In this document: piece by piece, positions 33,591-41,327 of the stretch
Numbering within the stretch: the stretch's first letter is position 1
Layout of the letters: each line of letters begins with the position of its first letter
NCBI GenBank assembly: GCA_900555035.1
Contig: USJX01000003.1
Location: forward strand, 18,976-82,975
DNA length: 64,000 nucleotides
DNA from: an uncultured Prevotella sp.
Lineage (GTDB): Bacteria; Bacteroidota; Bacteroidia; Bacteroidales; Bacteroidaceae
Direction: 5' to 3'
The notes under the pieces: generated by a model
What the model saw: only the letters and a program-made list of their open reading frames with translations
Told to the model about the DNA's origin: nothing
Database searches by the model: none
Made by a program: the position numbers and the translations under genes

Positions 33591-34799
33591 ATGAATATTT
33601 TTAAAATTGTGCAGACATTTGCGTCTCTTACTCAGGAAAGTGTTTTGAATACGCTATCCCTTTCTCGTTCATTTCGACAATGTTATATTGAGAATACTGA
33701 GATGTTGCCAGTTTCCATAAATCCACTTGTTGATGCACATTTTAATCAGCGATTGAGAGAAACTGCGCATAGCAGAATATTATATTCTCTATTGACAGGA
33801 AGTAATGTTGTAAAAAAACATTTTATAAAGTTTTTTTTAAACAAAGATGTGTCAGCTAATGATATTACGATACCATATCCTGATAAAAATAGAATTGATT
33901 TAACTATTAAAGGGAAAAACTTCTTCTTGATAATAGAGAATAAAGTTAATGGAGCACAGGAACAAAAGAAACAGGTTGATAGATATGTTGATATAGCAAG
34001 CAAGATTTATCCTTCAAAGGAAATCTATGTACTATATCTGAACCAAGATGGATATACCTATCCGTCAGAGTATTCTTTATCATCTAAAGTTAAAATGATG
34101 TTAGGTAAGAATTTTATCTGCAAAAATTATAAGGTTGATATTCTAAACTGGCTATATTCTGTCAATAGGATAATTCCTTTTGATACAGAACAGCAGCTAA
34201 AAAGTTCTATAGTCGTTTATATTGGCTATTTAGAAGAATATTTTGGAAACTCAAAAAGACAAATAATTATGAATAATAAACTTGATAAATTGATAGTGGA
34301 ACAACTCAAATTAGATAATAAATCTACTTTTGAAAAGCTACAGGTTATTGAAGATGAATTGGAAAATGTTCAGAAACTCTGTGAACGTTTAGAGTTCTTA
34401 CAAGAACAGTATCAAGAGGAATATGATGCGGAAAATTTTAAAGAATGGTATAATAAATGTGTTGGCATTATTGACGATAAACTTATCCTTATATGTCAAT
34501 CTTCTACGGAATTCGGTTTTGATTTTGATTATCATAAATCTAAATTCCGATGTGAGGTTTCTGTTGACGAAGGGGGATACTATTGGGGGATTAAGTGTTT
34601 AAGTCAGAGAATCTGTAAAAACGTACAGGAAAAATTGAAAGATATCGTGCTTAATAGTAAGTATGGATTCCATAATAATGAGGAAAATGCACCGGAATGG
34701 GTTGTGTCAGATTATGCTTCTGAGAGTGATATTGTAGAGCGTTTTGTTACGTTAACGTCAATAATTATTCAGCAACCAGAAGTGATTCTCTGTCAATAA
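33591..34799 (+). CDS. PD-(D/E)XK superfamily nuclease
   Basis: 402 residues. The nuclease core is RIDLTIKGKNFFLIIENKVN (101-120): Asp103, Glu116 and Lys118 form the D...ExK site, followed by the conserved QVDRYVDIA helix. The upstream HSRILYSLL segment also fits the PDDEXK_4 group. The C-terminal half has a heptad-rich helix (about 215-285) and an aromatic domain. Such nucleases are common in restriction and phage-defence loci; no DNA specificity can be read. It starts 11 bases after the AlbA_2/GHKL gene, so the two are probably one operon. The region is strikingly AT-rich. Ended by a long hairpin (34809-34854). Confidence 0.82.
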   Translation: MNIFKIVQTFASLTQESVLNTLSLSRSFRQCYIENTEMLPVSINPLVDAHFNQRLRETAHSRILYSLLTGSNVVKKHFIKFFLNKDVSANDITIPYPDKNRIDLTIKGKNFFLIIENKVNGAQEQKKQVDRYVDIASKIYPSKEIYVLYLNQDGYTYPSEYSLSSKVKMMLGKNFICKNYKVDILNWLYSVNRIIPFDTEQQLKSSIVVYIGYLEEYFGNSKRQIIMNNKLDKLIVEQLKLDNKSTFEKLQVIEDELENVQKLCERLEFLQEQYQEEYDAENFKEWYNKCVGIIDDKLILICQSSTEFGFDFDYHKSKFRCEVSVDEGGYYWGIKCLSQRICKNVQEKLKDIVLNSKYGFHNNEENAPEWVVSDYASESDIVERFVTLTSIIIQQPEVILCQ

Positions 34800-34808
34800 G
34801 ATTATAGG

Positions 34809-34854
34809 TAACTACTCATGTCCATAGGGGGCTTCAATGGGGACTGAGTAGTTA
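34809..34854 (+). other. 14-bp hairpin after the nuclease gene
   Basis: TAACTACTCA (34809-34818) pairs with TGAGTAGTTA (34845-34854); after a one-base bulge GTCC pairs with GGAC. No T-run follows, so a factor-independent terminator is doubtful; a structured RNA end or a recombination site are alternatives. Confidence 0.6.
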
Positions 34855-34859
34855 CGAAG

Positions 34860-35103
34860 AAATCTGCTTATAAAGTATATTTCTTTTGCTCCGATTGAGG
34901 TTGATGCTTGTTGCATTTTTTTGCAGAAAGTTCCTTTTAATCTTGTGCTTTGCTGTACAAAACTTGATATTTGTGCTAATTCAATGAAAATGAGAAAGAA
35001 AGATATGTGGTATCCGATTCCCCCGAAATTCTTACCCTAATAATATCCAATTCCCCCAAAAATTTTGGGAGTATATCAGATAAATAAAGAAGAAAGTTTA
35101 TAA
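34860..35103. other. Intergenic region with a direct repeat
   Basis: No gene seen. TATCCGATTCCCCCGAAATT (35011-35030) recurs imperfectly as TATCCAATTCCCCCAAAAAT (35044-35063). The second copy runs into the palindrome CCCAAAAATTTTGGG. Confidence 0.5.
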
Positions 35104-35142
35104 AAAAAGTCCGTGAGCAAATGAATGCCCACGGACTTTTTA
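35104..35142 (-). terminator. Terminator of the etf/acyl-CoA dehydrogenase operon
   Basis: AAAAAGTCCGTG pairs with CACGGACTTTTT around a loop; T-run on the minus strand, 24 bases past the dehydrogenase stop. Confidence 0.9.
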
Positions 35143-35166
35143 AATTATCTTATTCTTATAAATATC

Positions 35167-36870
35167 TTATGCCTTGAAGCTCTCCAAGTCTTCTGCCTTG
35201 AAGTTCTGGATGTATGCTGAATGACCGAGAACTTCCTCCTCTGCCATGCGAACATAAACGTTGGCACTCTTGGCAAACATCTCTGGAGCCTTGGTAGCAT
35301 CATCGAGGATGAGAAGAGACATTACGATGTCGCCAGTCATATTGTAGAGACGGCGAGCCAGGAAGTCGTGAACTGCCTGGTCGTTAGCCTCCTTCACCTT
35401 GTTGATGGCAGCCTCGTAAAGATCTACGAGCTTAGCCACGCGCTCCTTCAATGCCTTCAGATCATCTGATACCTCGCTCTCCAACATCTCCTTGATGATG
35501 CTGAGATAAGTACCGTTGGTGATGTAGCGGATGGCTGCAACAACCTGAAGCTGAGTGGTACCCTCGTAGATAGAGAAGATGCGGGCGTCACGGAACAGGC
35601 GCTGGCACTTGTACTCCATGATGAAACCAGAACCACCGTGGATGCTGATGGCATCGTATGCATTCTGGTTAGCATACTCTGAGTTCATACCCTTAGCCAA
35701 TGGAGTAAATGCATCAGCCAAGCGGGTGTATTTCTTCATCTCCTGACGCTCCTCTGGAGTGAGCTTGCTGTCGCGGGCGATGTCTTCCAAAGCTTTGTAG
35801 ATATCTACGTAGCGAGCGCAGCAGTAGAGGAGTGAACGGCCTGCATCCAACTTAGCCTTCATTCTTGAAAGCATGTCATATACGGCAGGGAAGTTGATGA
35901 TCTTCTCACCAAACTGAGCACGCTCCTTGGCATAGGCCAAGCCTTCATTGTAAGCCTCCTGCTCAACACCTACACTCTGAGCTGCAATACCCAGACGGGC
36001 ACCATTCATCAGAGCCATCACGTACTTAATCAAACCGAGACGGGTGTTACCGCAAAGCTCTGCCTTGGCATTCTTGTAAACCAACTCGCAGGTAGGAGAA
36101 CCATGAATACCCAACTTGTGCTCGATGTGACGAACGGTTACGCCGCCATCACGCTTGTCGTAGATGAACATAGAAAGACCACGACCGTCCTTGGTGCCTT
36201 CCTCAGAACGAGCCAGAACCAGATGGATGTCTGAGTCTCCATTGGTGATGAAACGCTTCACACCGTTCAGACGCCATGTGCCGTCCTCATCCTGTGTGGC
36301 CTTCAGCATCACGCGCTGCAAGTCAGAACCAGCATCAGGCTCAGTCAAGTCCATACTCATGGTCTCGCCAGCGCAGATTCGAGGAATGTACTTCTGGCGC
36401 TGCTCCTCAGAACCGAACTCATAGAGCGTATCAATACAGCTCTGGAGCGACCAGATGTTCTGGAAACCTGCATCGGCAGCAGCGATGATTTCAGAAGCCA
36501 TAGAGAAGATGGCGTTAGGCAGGTTCAAGCCGCCGTAACGACGAGGCATTGACAAGCCCCAGAGGCCAGCCTTGCGGGTTGCATCGAGGTTCTCGAATGT
36601 CTTGCTGGCATAGATCATGCGGCCATTCTCCAGGTGTGGACCTTCGAGGTCAACATCCTCAGAGTTTGGTTCGATGATGTTTGCAGCTACATCGCCGGTA
36701 ATATCCAGCAATCGCTTGTAGTTCTCGATGGCATCCTCATAGTTGACAGGAGCATCTTCAAACTGATCTTTTTCTGCGTAGTTGCGCTCCTTCAAGTCAA
36801 CAACACGCTTCATCAATGGGTGATTGAGATGAAATTCAATCTCAGGGTGATCACTATAGTAATTAGCCAT
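35167..36870 (-). CDS. Acyl-CoA dehydrogenase
   Basis: 567 residues, longer than the ~380 of classic enzymes because of an extra C-terminal helical domain (about 455-567). Core features: SMDLTEPDAGSD (FAD/substrate loop), RFITNGDSDIHLVLAR, and the catalytic-base region FSIYEGTTQLQ, whose Glu is the expected base. The flavoenzyme introduces or removes a 2,3 double bond in acyl-CoA and passes electrons to ETF. It is third in an operon behind etfB and etfA, with a 35-base gap to etfA. In an anaerobe it may run as a reductase or in an electron-bifurcating complex; no beta-oxidation genes are in the window. Confidence 0.93.
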   Translation of the reverse strand: MANYYSDHPEIEFHLNHPLMKRVVDLKERNYAEKDQFEDAPVNYEDAIENYKRLLDITGDVAANIIEPNSEDVDLEGPHLENGRMIYASKTFENLDATRKAGLWGLSMPRRYGGLNLPNAIFSMASEIIAAADAGFQNIWSLQSCIDTLYEFGSEEQRQKYIPRICAGETMSMDLTEPDAGSDLQRVMLKATQDEDGTWRLNGVKRFITNGDSDIHLVLARSEEGTKDGRGLSMFIYDKRDGGVTVRHIEHKLGIHGSPTCELVYKNAKAELCGNTRLGLIKYVMALMNGARLGIAAQSVGVEQEAYNEGLAYAKERAQFGEKIINFPAVYDMLSRMKAKLDAGRSLLYCCARYVDIYKALEDIARDSKLTPEERQEMKKYTRLADAFTPLAKGMNSEYANQNAYDAISIHGGSGFIMEYKCQRLFRDARIFSIYEGTTQLQVVAAIRYITNGTYLSIIKEMLESEVSDDLKALKERVAKLVDLYEAAINKVKEANDQAVHDFLARRLYNMTGDIVMSLLILDDATKAPEMFAKSANVYVRMAEEEVLGHSAYIQNFKAEDLESFKA

Positions 36871-36905
36871 TTTACTTTTCTTATTTAAATAATGTGTAAT
36901 GCAGA

Positions 36906-37928
36906 TTACTTGGAATTCTGCTTGTAGTACTTGATGAGCTTAGGAACCACATCCTCAACATTGCCGTTGATAACGTAGTCGGCAATCTTGTTGATTGGAG
37001 CATCAGGATCGTTGTTTACAGAGATGATGATGCCTGAATCCTGCATACCGGCGATGTGCTGAATCTGACCAGAGATTCCGCAGGCGATATAAACCTTAGG
37101 ATGAACAGTAACACCGGTCTGACCAATCTGACGGTCGTGATCTACCCAGCCTGCATCTACGGCAGCACGGGAAGCACCAACCTCACCATGCAAGAGATGA
37201 GCCAACTCGAAGAGCTGGTCGAAACCTTCCTTGCTTCCTACACCATAACCACCGGCTACAACGATGGCAGAACCCTTCAGGTTGTGCTTGGCAGCCTCAA
37301 CGTGGTGGTCGAGTACCTTTACAACGAAGTCTTCAGCTGGAACATACTTGCTTACCTCTGGATAAACCACTTCCTTCTTGCACTCACCCTCATAGATGCT
37401 CTTCTGCATCACGCCGGAACGGACAGTAGCCATCTGTGGACGGTGGTCTGGGTTTACGATGGTAGCCACGATGTTACCACCGAAAGCTGGACGAATCTGA
37501 TAGAGCAGACCCTCGTAGTGCTTGCCGCTCTTCTTGTCGTCGTAATCACCAATCTCGAGCTCAGTACAGTCGGCAGTCAAACCGCTGGTCAATGAAGAAG
37601 AAACACGAGGACCGAGGTCGCGACCGATAACGGTGGCACCCATCAGTGCAATCTGAGGCTTCTCTTCCTTGAAGAGGTTGACGAGGATGTCGGTATGTGG
37701 AGCTGAAGTGTATGGGAACAATCCCTCAGCATCGAAAACAAATAATTTATCTACACCATAAGGGAGAATCTGATCCTCTACCTGACCCTTGATGCCGGTA
37801 CCAGCCACGATGGCATGGAGCTCCACGCCCTGCTGGTTAGCGAGCTTACGACCCTTGGTGAGCAATTCCTGAGATACTTCGGCAACGGTTGTGCCTTCTA
37901 CCTCGCAATATACAAATACGTTGTTCAT
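36906..37928 (-). CDS. etfA: Electron transfer flavoprotein, alpha subunit
   Basis: 340 residues. The N-terminal half carries the ETF fold (NNVFVYCEVEGTTVAEVSQELL) with SSLTSGLTADCTELEIGD; the C-terminal FAD domain is clear from AIVVAGGYGVGSKEGFDQLFELA, GASRAAVDAGW, QIGQTGVTVHPKVYIACGISGQIQH and SVNNDPDAPI. With EtfB it forms the FAD-containing electron carrier that serves the acyl-CoA dehydrogenase encoded 35 bases downstream. Whether this is a bifurcating ETF cannot be decided by eye. Confidence 0.95.
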   Translation of the reverse strand: MNNVFVYCEVEGTTVAEVSQELLTKGRKLANQQGVELHAIVAGTGIKGQVEDQILPYGVDKLFVFDAEGLFPYTSAPHTDILVNLFKEEKPQIALMGATVIGRDLGPRVSSSLTSGLTADCTELEIGDYDDKKSGKHYEGLLYQIRPAFGGNIVATIVNPDHRPQMATVRSGVMQKSIYEGECKKEVVYPEVSKYVPAEDFVVKVLDHHVEAAKHNLKGSAIVVAGGYGVGSKEGFDQLFELAHLLHGEVGASRAAVDAGWVDHDRQIGQTGVTVHPKVYIACGISGQIQHIAGMQDSGIIISVNNDPDAPINKIADYVINGNVEDVVPKLIKYYKQNSK

Positions 37929-37985
37929 TGTCTTTTTTAATAAAGCATTTTTAAATGAATCGGAGTCTGAATCATCCTTCGACGA

Positions 37986-38855
37986 TTATCCGATAATACT
38001 TTCGTTCAACAATTCCTTCATCAGTCCGTCGATGTCCTCATCGCTGCTGGTCAGGGTCTTGCTTTCCTTAGCCTGGAACACGATGTTCTTTACGGCCTTC
38101 ACCTTGGTAGGAGAACCGCTCAAACCGCACTGTGCAGGGTCGCCATCCACATCGGCAACGCTCCACTGGTTCAGAGTCAGGTAAGGGCGCTCCTCGTAGA
38201 GGTTAGCCCAAGGCTCATCACCCTTGCGCTCCATAGGGCAGGTAGCGTATTTATATTTCATTACGAGCTTCACGTTGCAAGGGCGACATGGAGCAGCACT
38301 GCCGTTTACGGTGATAACCAATGGCAATGGAGCCTCAACAGTCTCAACACCACCGTCGATGAGGCGGCGGATTGTAGCTTTGCCATCTTCTACCTTGAGG
38401 ATTTCCTCTGCATAGGTAACCTGGTTCAATCCCAACTTCTGAGCCACCTGAGGACCCACCTGAGCTGTATCACCATCGATAGCCTGGCGACCACCGATTA
38501 CGATGTCAACGTCACCAATCTTCTGGATACCTGTAGCAAGGGCATAAGAAGTAGCCAATGTGTCGGCACCAGCAAAGAGACGGTCGGTGAGCAACCAACC
38601 TGTATCTGCACCACGATAGAGACCCTGGCGGATGATTTCGCCAGCACGTGGAGGACCCATGGTCAAAATTCCAACTGTAGAACCTGGATTCTGCTCCTTC
38701 AAGCGGAGAGCCTGCTCCAATGCGTTCAAATCTTCAGGATTGAAGATGGCTGGAAGAGCTGCACGGTTTACGGTGCCTTCGGCTGTCATCGCATCCTTAC
38801 CCACATTTCTTGTGTCAGGTACTTGCTTGGCAAGTACAACGATTTTTAAACTCAT
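37986..38855 (-). CDS. etfB: Electron transfer flavoprotein, beta subunit
   Basis: 289 residues. Family blocks: KIVVLAKQVPDTRNVG at the start, FNPEDLNALEQALRLKE, IVIGGRQAIDGDTAQVGP (the nucleotide-binding loop), and PLVITVNGSAAPCRP. The subunit binds AMP or a second FAD and pairs with EtfA. First gene of the operon; a full minus-strand promoter (38997-39028) and a leader of about 140 bases precede it. Confidence 0.95.
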   Translation of the reverse strand: MSLKIVVLAKQVPDTRNVGKDAMTAEGTVNRAALPAIFNPEDLNALEQALRLKEQNPGSTVGILTMGPPRAGEIIRQGLYRGADTGWLLTDRLFAGADTLATSYALATGIQKIGDVDIVIGGRQAIDGDTAQVGPQVAQKLGLNQVTYAEEILKVEDGKATIRRLIDGGVETVEAPLPLVITVNGSAAPCRPCNVKLVMKYKYATCPMERKGDEPWANLYEERPYLTLNQWSVADVDGDPAQCGLSGSPTKVKAVKNIVFQAKESKTLTSSDEDIDGLMKELLNESIIG

Positions 38856-38935
38856 ATTAATAAATGGTTATTGTTAAATTTTTCCTAAGTTGTTAGTGCT
38901 CGGTACTCAAGTTGGGCGTTTTCGAGTTCGGTCGT

Positions 38936-38953
38936 AGGGCACTCGGATGCCCT
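38936..38953 (-). other. Short hairpin in the etf operon leader
   Basis: AGGGCA pairs with TGCCCT around a 6-base loop, about 80 bases before the etfB start. No T-run, so it is a leader structure of unknown role. Confidence 0.4.
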
Positions 38954-38996
38954 CTTCTTCACTTTCCAAAGTTCAATTTGGGACAAAACACGTCGG

Positions 38997-39028
38997 CAAA
39001 AGTAACACTTTTTTGTGTGTTATACAAA
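38997..39028 (-). promoter_or_regulatory. Promoter of the etfB-etfA-acyl-CoA dehydrogenase operon
   Basis: On the minus strand TTTG (39025-39028) and TACTTTTG (38997-39004) with 20 bases between: full consensus. The 417-base gap between etfB and the next gene holds this promoter, a facing -7 box TAGTTTTG (39121-39128, + strand, CTTG 20 bases before it), and a small palindrome AAAGACTTTAGTCTTTT near 39135-39151. No gene. Confidence 0.8.
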
Positions 39029-39272
39029 TATTTCTTTATAAAAATGCACAAAAGGGGTTGGTTTGTGCCCAAAAAAGAATATTTGTGCAGGTTTTTCTTG
39101 GAATAATGAAAGAAAAGTTGTAGTTTTGTAGCCGAAAGACTTTAGTCTTTTGGTAATGAAAGCGTAGATGTTCCGGAAAAGGATGCTTCATTTAACTGGA
39201 ATGAATATGCTTGAACCTTTGGAAACGAATAAGAACTGAAAGAAGAATAATAAAGAAAAGTAGCTGAAAATA

Positions 39273-40439
39273 ATGAAAAAAGTTTTTGTAAGTGGTTGTT
39301 ATGACTTGTTGCACAGCGGCCACGTTGAGTTTTTCCGCCAGGCGTCTCAGTATGGCGACCTATACGTTGGTATCGGTTCCGACCAGACGATTCTTGGCTA
39401 CAAGCACCATAAGACGTTCTATCCTGAACAGGAGCGTCTCTTCATGGTGAAGTCTATTAAATATGTGAAGGATGCTTACATCAACCAGGGGGATGGCATT
39501 ATGGACTTTATCCCTACGGTGGATATGGTGAAGCCCGATATCTTTGTGGTGAATGCCGATGGAAGCAATGAAACCAAGCGCAAGTTCTGCGAGGAGCGTG
39601 GCATTGAGTATGTGGTGCTGGAGCGTACGCCTGCCGAGGGCTTGAAGGCGCGTTCGAGCACTGATATCAAGGATTCTACCTGTCAGCTTCCTACCCGTCT
39701 CGATCTGGCGGGCACCTGGATTGACCAGCCTTACGTAAGTTGCTATGCGCCTGGCTGGGCGATAACCATGTCGCTTATTCCTACCTTCGAGGTGCGTGAA
39801 CGCTGTGGTCTTTCTACTTCAACCCGCAACATGATTAAGAAGATATGGCCGGTGAAGTTGCCTGATATGAATCCTGAGATTCTTGCCAAACTGGTGTTCT
39901 GTTTCGAAAACGACCCGGAGCGCAGCGACGGTATTATCAGCGGAGCCCAGGATTCCATCGGTATCTGCATGCCTGGATTGGTGCGCCATCATTATGACAA
40001 CCGTTTCTGGCCTGATAAGTTTGAGACTTGCGATGACGAGGATGTTCTCTCTTGGGTAGAGAGCCACGTCTGCATGATTCCGATGGAGCCACGTCGTCCG
40101 GGCTGTTCTGTGATTGAAGGCAAGGATATCAACGAGGTTAAGGTGAAGAATCTTGCCAAGGCTGCCGATGATTGCTGGAATGCGATTCTCAACAGGGATT
40201 TTGCTGCGTTTGCTTCTGCCTTCAAGGCTTCGTTCGAAGCGCAGGTTGCCATGTTCCCAGCCATGATTCAGGGTTGTGTGCAGGGATTTATAGATAAGTA
40301 TTCTGCCCTGCCTGAGGTTCATGCCTGGAAGATGCCGGGTGCAGGTGGCGGCGGCTATCTGGTACTGGTTGTTGATGATGTGAAGGATTTCAAGGAGAAG
40401 CATCCTGAAACCATCGATTTGACGATTAGAAGAAAGTAA
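39273..40439 (+). CDS. Nucleotidyltransferase fused to a GHMP-kinase-like domain
   Basis: 388 residues. Residues 1-135 are a cytidylyl/adenylyltransferase-like domain: HSGH at 14-17 (the HxGH motif) and RSSTDI (128-133, the second nucleotide motif). Residues 136-388 look like a GHMP kinase of the heptose-kinase kind: LPTRLDLAGTWIDQ (139-152), SGAQDSIG (223-230), and GAGGGGYLVLV (356-366). The Pro-Gly-Leu-Gly-Ser-Ser phosphate-binding loop between the first two blocks is not visible, so kinase activity is uncertain. The expected product would be an NDP-activated sugar or polyol phosphate for surface polysaccharide. It stands alone, with a strong terminator after it. Confidence 0.8.
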   Translation: MKKVFVSGCYDLLHSGHVEFFRQASQYGDLYVGIGSDQTILGYKHHKTFYPEQERLFMVKSIKYVKDAYINQGDGIMDFIPTVDMVKPDIFVVNADGSNETKRKFCEERGIEYVVLERTPAEGLKARSSTDIKDSTCQLPTRLDLAGTWIDQPYVSCYAPGWAITMSLIPTFEVRERCGLSTSTRNMIKKIWPVKLPDMNPEILAKLVFCFENDPERSDGIISGAQDSIGICMPGLVRHHYDNRFWPDKFETCDDEDVLSWVESHVCMIPMEPRRPGCSVIEGKDINEVKVKNLAKAADDCWNAILNRDFAAFASAFKASFEAQVAMFPAMIQGCVQGFIDKYSALPEVHAWKMPGAGGGGYLVLVVDDVKDFKEKHPETIDLTIRRK

Positions 40440-40457
40440 TCGAAATAGAAAGATAAG

Positions 40458-40500
40458 AACAATAAATGCCGCAGTATGCACGCTGCGGCATTTATTGTTT
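40458..40500. terminator. Strong bidirectional terminator
   Basis: AACAATAAATGCCGCAG pairs with CTGCGGCATTTATTGTT around TATGCACG; T-run follows on the + strand. It lies between the convergent nucleotidyltransferase and riboflavin synthase genes. Confidence 0.92.
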
Positions 40501-40560
40501 TTATTCGAAAATCATAATTTGAAAATCATATTCGAAATTCTTGATTCGAATTATTCGAAG
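40501..40560. repeat. Degenerate TTCGAA repeats at the riboflavin synthase stop
   Basis: Several ATTCGAA / ATTTGAAAATCAT units (TTATTCGAAAATCAT, TTTGAAAATCAT, TATTCGAAATTC, TTGATTCGAA, TTATTCGAAG) run up to and include the stop codon region of ribE on the minus strand. Similar in composition and position to the repeat after ettA. Confidence 0.65.
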
Positions 40561-41153
40561 CTCTTGAGTCTTGCAATGTATTTGCCCAGAATATCGAATT
40601 CGATATTCACCACGGTTCCTACCTCAATGTTGCAGAAGTTGGTATTCTCGCGGGTATAAGGGATGATGGCTACGGTAAAGGTGTTGTCTGTTGGCTCACA
40701 TACGGTGAGAGAAACGCCGTTCACGGTTACGCTGCCCTTATCTACGGTGAAATATCCCTTACGCGCCATCTCTTTGTTAAGCTCATACTCAAAAGTAAAG
40801 TAGGTTGAACCGTCTGCATCCTTCATGTCGATGCATTTGGCTATTTCATCTACATGGCCCTGAACGATGTGACCGTCCAGGCGGCCGTTCATCACCATCG
40901 AACGCTCTACGTTCACCTTGTCGCCCACCTTGAGCAGTCCCAGATTGCTGCGGTCGAGGGTTTCCTTCATGGCTGTAACGGTATAGGTGCCGTCCTTGAT
41001 TTCCACCACGGTGAGGCAGACACCATTGTGCGCCACGCTCTGGTCGATGCTGAGTTCATCTACGAAAGAACAAGACAGGGTAAAGTCAATGTTCTCTTTA
41101 TCATGCTTGATAGCCACAACTGTGGCCATTTCTTCTACGATTCCACTAAACAT
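40551..41153 (-). CDS. ribE: Riboflavin synthase, alpha chain
   Basis: 200 residues from the ATG at 41153, giving the canonical start MFSGIVEEMA; a frame 11 codons longer exists but is not conserved-looking. Two lumazine-binding repeats: first with SIDQSVAHNGVCLTVVEI, second with DKGSVTVNGVSLTVCEP. The enzyme dismutates two 6,7-dimethyl-8-ribityllumazine molecules to riboflavin. Promoter -7 box on the minus strand at 41184-41191 (TACCTTTG). No FMN riboswitch precedes it and no other rib gene is adjacent. Confidence 0.94.
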   Translation of the reverse strand: MFSGIVEEMATVVAIKHDKENIDFTLSCSFVDELSIDQSVAHNGVCLTVVEIKDGTYTVTAMKETLDRSNLGLLKVGDKVNVERSMVMNGRLDGHIVQGHVDEIAKCIDMKDADGSTYFTFEYELNKEMARKGYFTVDKGSVTVNGVSLTVCEPTDNTFTVAIIPYTRENTNFCNIEVGTVVNIEFDILGKYIARLKSFE

Positions 41154-41203
41154 AATTTCTGTATTAATTAAAATATGATGTTGCAAAGGTACGAGAAAAA
41201 AAG

Positions 41204-41242
41204 AAATCTCCCAACTTTTCCTGCTGAAAAGTCGGGAGATTT
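41204..41242 (-). terminator. Terminator of the GH115 gene
   Basis: AAATCTCCC-A-ACTTTTC pairs with GAAAAGT-C-GGGAGATTT, followed on the minus strand by a long T-run. It overlaps where the -33 element of the ribE promoter would lie. Confidence 0.9.
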
Positions 41243-41327
41243 ATATTATATTAATGCTTCATTATATGAATGCTTCATTCTTGTCAGTGATTTATGCACC
41301 TGTATAAAATAGGCTGAATCTTTCTGG

